Source of the DNA: Microglena sp. YARC
Lineage: Eukaryota; Chlorophyta; Chlorophyceae; Chlamydomonadales; Chlamydomonadaceae
Direction: 5' to 3'
DNA: 64,000 bases
NCBI GenBank assembly: GCA_022414725.1
Contig: CM039462.1
Span: forward strand, 8,055,712 to 8,119,711
How positions within the stretch are numbered: the first letter of the stretch is position 1; each line of letters starts with the position of its first letter. The translations under genes were made by a program, and so were the position numbers. Under the pieces are notes generated by a model. It did not search any database and had not been told where the DNA came from. It saw nothing but the letters and a program-made list of their open reading frames with translations. Positions 35,601-47,500 of the stretch are shown here, in pieces.

Positions 35601-36006
35601 AAGAAGGCAGCAGCTGCTGTAGGGGGGCAGGGCAAGCTTTGGGGCAAGGTGGCGGGGAGTAAGGTCAGGGCGGCAGCCCCGGCTGTTGTGAGTGTCCCTG
35701 AGGAGGGGGGCAGTCCTGTGCTGGAGGTAGCTGCCCTTGATGCGAAGCCGGTGGAGGATGGTGTTTTGTTTGTGTGTGTTGGAACTGTGTGGTGTGTGTG
35801 GTACTGTGTGTGTAGGGGAGGGCTAAGGGTGTGTGGGCGCAGCCCGGCTGTTGCGAGTGTCCCTGAGGAGGGGGGCAGTCCTGTGATGGAGGTAGCTGCC
35901 CTGATGCGAAGCGAGCCCCGGTGAGGACAGGTGTTGTTTTTGTGGGTATGTGGGTGTGATGGTGTATGTGGGAAAGACAGACAGACAGACAGACAGACAG
36001 ACAGGC

Positions 36007-36071
<65 letters not shown>

Positions 36072-36099
36072 GGACAGAAGACAGGACAGACAGGCAGAC

Positions 36100-36165
<66 letters not shown>

Positions 36166-38463
36166 TGGCAGGCAGGCAGGCAGGCAGGCAGGCAGACAGA
36201 CAGACAGACAGACAGATCTTTCGTGATGTTCATAAGCCCCCCTTGACCCGCACACCCCAACTCTATCCCCACCCTATTCAACCCCACAATGCCACACCAC
36301 CTATCCACCCTTTTTCAACCCCAAACCACACACTCACCATCACCACACACCACCCACCGTATCCACCCTTTTCAACCCCGGAAACCACACCTCACCACAC
36401 CACACCACCCTATATCAACCCTTTTCAACCCCAAACCACACCTCACCTCACCACACGCAATACCACCCTATACACCCTCTTTCAACCCCAAACCACACCT
36501 CACCCACCACACAAACACCCTATACCACCCTTTTCAACCCCAAACCACACCTCACCTCAACCACAATCACCTCTATACCACCCTTCAAACCAAACCAACC
36601 TCACACACCACACCACCCTATACCACCTTTTCAACCCCAAACCACAACGGGAGGGGGTGGTCTCACACACACAAGCCCTACTACACACCCTTTTCAACCC
36701 AAACAGCACCGGTCAACAGCACCACCACACCCACCCTATACCACCCTTTTCAACCCCAAACCACACCTCACCACACCGCACCACCCTATACAACCCCAAA
36801 CACACAACAGCCGCAACCACCTCCCCACCACACACCGACAACACCGCAAACCCTACCCCACCCTTTTCAACCCCACCCTCCACCGCCACCTCACCCACCC
36901 GACCCCACACTACACTATCCTATCCCACCCTATTCAACCCCACAACGCACCAAACCACACCAATCACACCACACCACACACAACCACACCACACCACACC
37001 ACACCTCACCACTCGACCACTGTCCCACACCACACCACACCATAACCCACTACCACACACACCACACCCAACACCACACCACACCACACACACCACACAA
37101 CCCTGTCCCACACCACACCACACACACACCACCATGCATCATGGCAGGTGAAAAGATGCGCTCAAGGTCTTAGGGTGGCTAGACAAGGAGCAGAAAGCTG
37201 GCAAGCTGTCTGTAAGCCAACCAACAAGCTCTCCTGCCATGGGAGGTAACCAAGCATCGGCTGAAAGCAATACTATTGCTGCAAGCAGTACCACTTCCGC
37301 AAGCAGTACTGTTGTATTGCTTCCTCTAACACCCGCGGGGGTGCAGGGCATACAGGTAGGGATCGGCGTATCATGTAATATATATCATATAATTGGGAAC
37401 GCTGAAAATATGTTCCTTTGGTCCCAGTCTGGAGATATACATGAATATGATAGATACAGGTAGGGAAAGGCTAAGTAAGTTAGTATTAGTTAATGAATCA
37501 TACGAGTGAATGTCAGTTAAATAATTAGCTGACGAGCCGTCTCACCAGAATTTTCTCACACACCTCCCCACCCACCCCACACCCAACCCACCCACCAACC
37601 ACCCACACCTAAACCTCCCACCACCCACCACACCTCCACCACCCCAAACCCACCCTCCCAAACCCACCCACCCCCCCACCCCCACCCACCCAAACCCCAC
37701 CCAGTAGCCACCACCAAACACACCCCACCAACCCACCCACCCACCCACCACCCAAACCAACCCAACCCACCCCAAACCAACCCCCACCACCCCAACACAC
37801 CCCAACAACCAACCCACCACCCATATGCCGGGTCCCTACATACAGGGTCTCTCCAAGCCCGGCATGAGTGTGAAAACTGCACCCATGAATGCGGTGCGCC
37901 AGGCTGTCAGTGCCGGGGCACGTTTGTCGTACCGCAACCTGAGTCTCAACGCAAAGCATGTCGTGACGCAGCGCAAGCATGCGAATCGCTGTGCTGGAGT
38001 TGATCCAGCCCCCAACCAGCTCAACCGCTCCAACCAACTCCCTTGACCCTGAGCCGTTGACACCAACCAGCACAACCGCTGCAACTAACTCCCTTGCCCC
38101 TGGGCTGTTGACACCTGAGACTGTTCAGATCTTGTTGGCTGACCTACCCCTGAAGTGGGAGCGTCTGGGAGACCTGGCACTGATTCCCGCTGGGTCGATC
38201 TCCAATCCACTTTGGAAGCAAGGTAGGCGCAAATGTAGTTTTTGGCGTAAATGAATTGCATTTTTGGCGTTATCCGTAAACCCTAAAACCCTAAAACCAC
38301 CACCACATCCATCATCATCATCACCACTACCACCATCTTCATCATCATCATTTTCATCATCATCAGCAGCAGCAGCAGCAGCATCTTTATCATCATCATC
38401 ATCATCATCACCACCATCACCATCACCATCACCTCCACCACCACCATCGCCACCACTATCACC

Positions 38464-38495
<32 letters not shown>

Positions 38496-38516
38496 CACCA
38501 CCACCACCACGATCAT

Positions 38517-38557
<41 letters not shown>

Positions 38558-41500
38558 GCAGCACCATCACCATCACCATCACCACCACCACCACCACCAC
38601 CATCACCATCACCATCACCACCACAACCACAACCACCACCACCACAACCACAACCACCACCATCATCATCATCATCATCACCATTATCATCATATGTGCT
38701 TGTGGTGTAGTTGTTCAAGATGAGACGGCAGTATGGCGAGCAGTTGCGGAAGCCATTGGAGTCACAAGGTTGGCACGGCAAGCTACTGTGGCAGATACAG
38801 GTATGGGGGTGGGTTCAGTTCACCAGTGCTTGTGAACAAGTATGGGGGTGGGGTTCAGATCACAAGTGCTTGTGAACAAGTGTGGGGGTGGGGTTCAGAT
38901 CACAAGTGCTTGTGAACAGGTGTGGGGGTGGAGTTCAGTCACCAATGCTTAGTAATTGGTATGGGGGTGTGGTTCAGGTATGAGGGTGGGTTTCAGTTCA
39001 CAAATTGCTTGAACAGGTAGGGGGGTTGGGGCTCCACGTACGGGGGTGGGGTTCAGTTCACCAGTGCTTATGAACAGGTACAGGTATGGGGTTGGGGTTC
39101 AGTCCACAAGTGCTATTAAACAGGTATGGGGGTGGGGTCCAGTTCACCAGTGCTAGTGAACAGGTATGGGGGTGGGGTTCAGTTCACCAGTGCTAGTGGA
39201 GCAGGTATGGGGGTGGGGCTCCAGGTATGGGGGTGGGGCTCTAAGGTAATGGGGGTGGGGCTCTAGGTTTGGGGTGCGGTTCAGTTCACCAGTTGCTAGT
39301 GGACAGGGTATGGGGGTGGGGTTCAGTTCACTAGTGCTAGTGAACAGGTAAGGGGGTATGGTTCAGTTCGCCAGTGCTAGTGAACAGGTGTGGGGGTGGG
39401 GTTCAGTTCACCAGTGTTAAAATCAACCCATCAACCCATTGCCTCTTGCCTTTCATCTGCCATTGTTCTGCTCTCGCCTTTGTACAATTTCCGTCGTTCT
39501 GCTTTTTCCTTTGTACTATAGCCTTTCGTCTGCTCTTACCTTTGTACAGTAACCTTTGTTCTGCTCTTTTCTTTAATAATGATAGCAATTCAGGGAATAA
39601 ACTGGACTAAACGTTTCCGCGAGACCTCGTATTTCGTACTTAGTACTTGAATTTTTCCAGATGTTTCGAGATGTTTCGAGAATTTTGGCCTGGAAATCCG
39701 AGAATTCTCGACAATTTCTCGACAAAATATGAAACGTTTGTCCAGTTCATCCCCTGAATTGCTATAAGCCTTTCGTCTGCTCTTACCTTGCTACACTAGC
39801 CTTTGTTCTGCTCTTGCCTTTGATGTGTGGCCCCATCGATCTCATATACGACCATATCATGGGTGCCGAAAACCAGGCACATATCAACCCAACAATGCCA
39901 CCCACTTGCAGTTCGGTTTAAACAGCCAGCAATCTGGCTTGTGGGGTGTGGAGTGATGTTCTCCTGCACCACACTTCTCACCACTTTTCGTCTGCTCTTA
40001 CCTCTGTACACTAGCCTTTGTCCTGCTCTTGCCTTTGGCGTGTGGCCCCATCAATCTCAAATACAACCATAATCTGGGAGCCGAAAGCAGGCACATATCA
40101 AACCCAACAACCTATCAACCCATTGCCTCTTGCTTTTCTTCTGCCTTTGTTCTGCTCTTGCCTTTGTACTATAGCCTTTATTCCTTTGCCTTTGTACTTA
40201 ATAGCCTTTTTTCTGCTCTTGCCTTGGCGTGTGGCCCCATCGATCTCAAATACAATTATATCATGGGTGCCGAAAAACCAGGCACATATCAACCCAACAA
40301 TGCCACCTCACTTGTAGTTCTGGTTTAACAGCCTGTAATCTGACATGTGGGGTGTGGAGTGATGTGCTCCGCACACACTTCTCACCCTTCCTTCAAAGTT
40401 TCATGACTGGCCGCCCTCCTACACGCTGTCTTGCTGCCCAAATAGCGGGGCTGCAGGAACCAGTCGTCAGGATTGCAATGCCTTTTCGTGTCAGGAGGAA
40501 TGGACATTTACGAACTGTGCCTCATTCCCTTTCTCCCCTGTTTCCTTGTTTCCTTGCATTCATTTCACTGGCAGCCCGCCTACACGCTGTCTTGCTGTCC
40601 AAATAGCGGGGCTGCAGGAACCAGTCGTCAGGATTGCAATGCCTGTTTATGTCTGGAGGAATGGACATTTACGAACTGTGCCTCATTCCCTTTCTCCCCT
40701 GTTTCCTTATTTCCTTGTTTCCTTGCATTCATTTCACTGGCAGCCCGCCTACACGCTGTCTTGCTGTCCAAATTGCGGGGCTGCATGAACCAGTCGTCAG
40801 GATTGCAATGCCTGTTTATGTCTGGAGGAATGGACATTTACGAACTGTGCCTCATTCCCTTTCTCCCCTATTTCCTTATTTCCTTGATTCCTTGCATTCA
40901 TTTCACTGGCAGCCCGCCTACACGCTGTCTTGCTGCCCAAATAGCGGGGCTGCATGAACCAGTCGTCAGGATTGCAATGCCTGTTTATGTCTGGAGGAAT
41001 GGACATTTACGAACTGTGCCTCATTCCCTTTCTCACCCTGTTTTCCTTATTTCCTTGTTTCGCTTGGCATTCATTTCACTGGCAGCCCCGCTTACACGCT
41101 GTCTTGCCTCAAATTGCGGGGCTGCATGAACCAGTCGTCAGGAATTGCAATGCCTGTTTAAATGGTCTGGAGGAATGGACATTTACGAACTGTGCTATTC
41201 CTTTCTCGCTGTTCTTATTTTCTTGGTTTCTTGCATTCATTTCACTGCAAAGCGCCGCTAACACGATGTCTTGCTGCCGCAAATGCGGGGCTGCTATGAA
41301 CAGTCGTCAGGATTGCAATGCTGTTTATGTTCTGGAGGAATGACATTTACGAACTGGGTGCCTCATTCCCTTTTCTCGCCCTATTTCCTTATTTCCTTGT
41401 TTCGCTTGCATTCATTTCACTGGCAAGCGAGCGCCTACACGCTGTTTGCTGCAAATAGCGGGCTGCATGAACCAGAATCACTTATGTCAGGATTGCAATG

Positions 41501-44500
41501 CCTTTTCGTGTCAGGAGGAATGGACATTTGCTAACTGTGTAGAATTGACTTGTTTCCTAATTTCCTAGCCTACATGTATTCATTTCACTGGCTTGCCCTC
41601 ACTGTTTGTTGCCTTGCTCTCATATAGCTGGGATAGGCAATATGATATCATGTCATCATATGATATCATATGACATCAAACGATGCCGGCGGTCTGACTC
41701 GGTAACTTTGGCCTACGGCATCATATCATATGATATTAAATCATATGATATTTGTATGATATCATATGATATCAAACTCGTCTTTGGTCAGCATCATATG
41801 ATTTGCCGGTCCCTACCTATAGCTGGGCAGTAAGGCCTCAGTCGTCAGGAATACAATGCCTTATCGTGTCAGGAGGAATGGACATTTGCTTACTGTTTAG
41901 ATTTCACTTGTTTCCTTATTTCCCTCACTTCCTATATGAGATAGCCGTGCTGAGATGCTCCTTGGTGGTGTAAGGTTCCTTCAACTGTGCAGCTTGTTCT
42001 TGTTTCCTTGTTTCCCTTATTTCTTTGTTTCCTTGTTTCCCTTATTTCTTTGTTTCCTTGTTTCCCTTGTTTCCTTGTTTCCTTTATTTCTTTGTTTCCT
42101 TGTTTCCCTTATTTCTTTGTTTCCTTGTTTCCCTTATTTCTATGTTTCCTTGTTTCCCTTATTTCTTTGTTTCCTTGTTTCCCTTATTTCTTTGTTTCCT
42201 TGTTTCCCTTATTTCTGTGTTTCCTTGTTTCAAGTGAATGCCGGAAGCTTCTCCTCTTAGCTGTCGTGTGGATTCGGAGCTTAGGCGCAGTAGCGGTCTG
42301 CGGAAGCAAAACCCACAGTAACCATTCCCCAGTGCAAGCTAAAGGAAAGGGTTCTTCAACCTCACATCCCGGGGCAAGGCGAAACCATTTTCCTCTTTTT
42401 TGGCTGAGCCCCCTTCTGAGGGGCGCTTTGCGACCGCTGCAATAGGATTTTCTCTTTTTGGCTGGCAGCCCTCCTGGGCGCTGACTTGCAGCCACCTGCA
42501 CCACACACTGTTTCCTTTTTGGCTGGCAGCCCTCCTGGGCGCTGACTTGCAGCCACCTGCACCACACACTGTTTCCTTTTTGGCTGGCAGCCCTCCTGGG
42601 CGCTGACTTGCAGCCACCTGCACCACACACTGTTTCCTTTTTGGGTGATTTTATTAAATTTCGTGACAATAAACTCCAAACCCGGGAGTTGAATGTCAGT
42701 TAATTTAACTCAAATAATGGATAAGCTTGAAAAAAAGTAAAACTCATCCCGCTCGCACACCTACATGTTGCTTCTGGAAGCTGCCATGATTGGTGTGTGT
42801 GTGTGTTACAGTCCAGGGGTAGGCTGAAGGGACTTGCCCAACCGTGATAGGAAGAAAAACCATTGCTTAAAAAGAAAAAACATTGGCGAGCTCCACCATC
42901 ACCACCCATGGCGCCTGGCTGTAAATACAGGAAGATAGGCACGCCACCAACCACCACCACCACCACCACCACCACCACCCTCCCAAAACCGCACCACCCC
43001 ATTTAACACGACCCCTACCACCACACCACCACCACCACCCTCCCATTACCGCAGCCATCCCATTACCCACCCCACCACCCCATTGAACACACGACCCCAA
43101 CCACCACCACCACCACCACCACCCTCCCATTACCGCACCATCCCATTACCGCACCAACCCACCCCATTTGAACACGAACCCCTACCACCACCACCACCAC
43201 CACCACCACCCTCCCATTGCCGCACCATCCTATTACCACACCATCCATTACCTCACCATCCATTACCCCCCGCACCACCATTGAACGCAACCCCCCACCC
43301 CACCACACCATCCCATTACCGCACACCCCATCGAAACACCACCCCCACCACACAACCACCACAACCACCACCACCACACATCCCATCACCGCACACCCAC
43401 ACCACCCACCACCACCCCGCCACCATCACCACCAATGGCAACCGGCTGTAGGAACAAGAAATAGCCGCGCTGAGCTGCTCCTTGGTGGTGAAAGGTTCCT
43501 TCTAATGTGCGCGGTTGCGCGATTTTGCGCACGCTTTTTGAGCCCCACTGCGCTTTCCGCGCAGATATTTAAACCCCCTGTGGACGCAGCTCGCAGTTTT
43601 TGCGCTTTTTGCAGTAGAAAGCGCCGACCAATTTGACGTTTGTGCGCTTTAAGCGCTGGCCAATTTGACAAAATGTAGTACCCTGGTGGAGAAAGGCTCC
43701 TTCAAGTGTGCACCTTGTTATTATTTATTTTTTTCCTTGTTACAAGTTAATGCTGGGCAGCTCCTCCTCTTAGCTGTCGTGTGGTAGTCCGAGCTCACCA
43801 CCACCACCACCACCACCAGTACCAGTACCAGTACCACCCCAATAAATAGTGGGCCCACCATCACCACAACCACCACCACCACCAGTACTACCCCAATGGA
43901 CAGTGGGCCCACCATCACCCCACCAATGGCACCTGCCTGCAGGTGCAAGAGATAGCCACCGCCACCACCATCACTATCCCATTACTGCATCATGCCATTG
44001 AACACCACCACCACCACCACACCACCACCACCACCACCACCACCATCACCACCAATGGATCCTAAACTGTAGGCACGAGAGATAGCCGCGCTGAGCTGCT
44101 CCTTGGTGATGACGGATGGGTGAGCCACAAGGAGGGGGGTGTCACCTTCCAGCTGGATGTGACCAAGTGTATGTTCTCATCAGGTACGGCTGTGGGGCTA
44201 GGGGTGCGTCTGTGGGTGTGGGGGGTGGATGTGGGGGCTGTGGGGTAGGGCTTTAAGTGTATGTATGGGGGGGGGGGGGGGGGTCTGGGGCTGTGGGGGC
44301 AGGGCTTTGGGTGTGGGGGGGGGCCTGGGCTGTGGGGGGCTGAAATTTAGGGTTTATGGTTTAAACTTACCTTAGCCTTAACTTTAAACCCTGACCTTAA
44401 ACCCACCCATATCACCCACCCATACCACACTTGCAACATCCATACCACCCTTACCACCCATAACACCCATAACACCCATAACACCCACCCGTTACATCTA

Positions 44501-47500
44501 ACACGAGTCAGCGTATCTCTCCAACTCATGCAGGAAACGTGACAGAGCGGACTAGAATGGGCAAGCTGATCTTTAAGAAGATGCAAGCGCCTGCGTGAGA
44601 TACCAAGCACACTAACACACACCAACACACACACCCTTCCACCACCCACACACCTATACGGCTATACCACCCACACCCTTAAACCACCCATACCACCCTT
44701 ACCCCACCCATATAACACCCACCCATACCACCACCCACCCATCCTTCCACAGCTCCTGCAGGAAACGTGACAGAGTGGACTAGAATGGGCAAGCTGATCT
44801 GTGAGGGTGAGACGCAAGAGCCTGCGTGAGATACCCCCCACACACACAGACACACACACACACACGTTACACTAAAGTGACAGCGCATCTCTCTAACTTC
44901 TGCAGGAAATGTGACAGAGCGGACTAGAATGGGCAAGCTGATCTGCAAGGGTGAGACCCTTGTTGACTTGTTCACTGGTATCGGCTACTTCACCGTCCCA
45001 CTTCTTACTCTCTCTGGAGTGTGTAAGGTGAGTTTGGTCATTGCATATGAATTGATGAATGAATTAATTAATGACCCTGGGGGCTCCCGCCCCCCAAGAG
45101 GGGGGGCTCCGTCCAAAACAAAACAGTTTGGTGAGGAGCTGAGGGGCAGGGGGGCAGCAGCAACTTCTAGGCAGCTCCCCTGACTGGCTGTTCAGCCAGC
45201 GCAAATTTAACCTAGTGTGACTCAGGCCTTTTCCCCCCGCTATTTATAACAATCGCTAGTTTTGACCCCGTTTTCACGAAATTATCGCTATAAAATAAAA
45301 AAAACGAGTTTTGTTGTTTTTGCCCTCCATAGAGATCTCCATACTCCATAGGCCTTAGTCAGACCCTGAGTGATACGGATGGATTGAGCCTGTGCCCTCA
45401 AGTCCAAAAACAAATATTTTTTGCTAATAAGTTGCCCAACCACATCAGTTCAACACACAAATACTCGGATTTGGTTTTTCTCAAATGGTGGGGACCAGGT
45501 CAAGTGAAACATGCTAATTTGTTACGTTGGGGTTCCCTAAGTCAATACGGGTTTTACGTAGGAAGTGAAACGGAGCCTATCGTGACCGAAACAAGCCATT
45601 TTAAAAGAACACTGGGTACAAATGTTGAGTTACGTCTTTCCCTACCAGTAGTTATTACGGAAGGTCTTGGAAGGCAGTACACAGGCAGTACAGTTAAGTA
45701 CGGACCCCCAAGATATAGCGTGCAGAACAACTTTTTTTTATTTTTCGAAAATTCAAAACAAAACATTTTTTTTTTAAACAATTTTTTTTTAATGTGTCTT
45801 CAAACATCCACATCTGAACTCAGTTTTTGATTTGGGGTAGATCATTGAAAACACACCCTTATCCTGAGCCATGGTATGGTAAGCCACAGGGAGGTGAAAT
45901 CTTGAGATATACAGCTATTTCAGTAGATTCCGAGGCCAAGCCTGAAGCGCAGCCTCCGACCTTGTAATAGAGGGTTCGATAAGCCTTTGTCCCGAGGTAC
46001 CTTTCTTCGGAATAGCTCGCGCGTGTATCTGACGCGATCTGGATTCATATGTATCACTAATGATCGCACATCTGATGTACTGCCACCGGCCTGCCGAACA
46101 AGGCTGCTCGCGACCAGATGCGAACGCGCACGAAAAGTAGCTGCGCGCATAGCTGACACTGTCGCAAACAATATGAGCCTGACAGAATTCGATTCCGAGC
46201 AGTTTGGGCCATGTACGGCTCTGTATCACATTCTTGTATCGACTTAGGGCGTTTTCGGACTTAGGAACCTATGGAGATAGATGGCCCTAAAAAGCTATAA
46301 AAAGCTTTAAAATCTATAAAAAGCACTTCACTTAAGCTGTCCCTGGAGGAGGCCTAAACCATAAAGCTAGAAAAAACCCACTTTCAGATTTGAAAAAAAA
46401 AAAAAAGGGCCTGTTTGAAGCTTTAGGAGCTGACAGAGTCCACTGTCCAGATATGTTGACATCTTGGGGCTTAGCCCAGTGACTGGCTCATGGAGCTGCC
46501 TAGAAGCTGCTGCTCACCACCACCACCCCACCCCATCATCACCACCCTGATCACCCCACCACCCCATCATCACCACCATGCCCTTCTTCTCTGCCCATCA
46601 CCATCCCAGCATCACCACTGTGCCATCACCACCCACCATCACCACCCACCACCGTCACCACCACATCTCCACCTTCACCTTCACCTCCACCTCCACCTCC
46701 ACCTCCACCTCCACGACCCCCCCCACACACACACACCACCCACCACACCACCACCCGAGTGGCTACTTAACGCCATTGAAGCTGTTCGCCGCAACCTGGC
46801 AGTCACCCACCACCCACCACCACCACCACCATCACCCCACATCCACGACGCCCCCACCACCACCACCTCCACCTCCACGACCCCCCCCCCCCCCCCACCA
46901 CACCACCCACCACCACCACCCATGCTCTAGTCCTATGCTTGCGAGTGGAACCCCAATGCCATTGAAGCTCTTCGCCGCAACCTGGCAGTCAACGGTGTGG
47001 ATCACAAGTGTGAGGTGCTACCGGGTGATAGCAACCTCAACGCACCTAAGTCTGTGGCTGATAGGGTGCTTTTGGGACTGCTGCCGTCCAGCGAGGGCGG
47101 TTGGGCAGCTGCAGTTGCTGCTCTGAAACCCACTGGTGAGAGTTGTTTTGGATAAGGGTTGTAATGGGGGCAGTGTATCGGGGGCTTTGCATTTTGTTAT
47201 ACGGGTTGTTCTGGTTTGGGGGGCAGTAACTGCGCATCCTATATGAGGCTGATAGGGGGCTATTGGGACTGCTGCTGTCCAGTGAGGGTGGTTTGGCAGC
47301 TGCAGTTGCCGCTCTCAAACCCACTGGTCAGGGATGCTTTTGGACACGGTTGTAATGGGGGCAGTGTGTCGGTGGCTGTGCATTTTGTTACACGGGTTGT
47401 TCTGGTTTGGGGGGCAGTAAGTGCGCATCCTATATGAGGCTGATAGTATTCTTTGGGGACTGCTGCCGTCCAGTGAGGGTGGTTGGGCAGCTGCCGTAGC

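Larger units (their letters stand above)
41937..44060 (+). repeat. Scattered decoy copies of the exon 9 5' edge in CCACC-rich DNA
   Basis: Copies of GAGATAGCCGCGCTGAGCTG occur at about 41940 and 43455, and a short one at 43937. CCACCACC tracts fill 42940-43440 and 43795-44055. Confidence 0.7.

Noticed and set aside
35823..36308. Cys/Leu/Ser-rich open frames over the GACA repeat
   Set aside because: A tetranucleotide repeat read in three frames on both strands; no conserved sequence.
45384..45830. Transposase gene in the 1.36-kb element
   Set aside because: The 148-codon frame has no catalytic motif I can recognise and ends in an A/T-rich Phe/Asn run.
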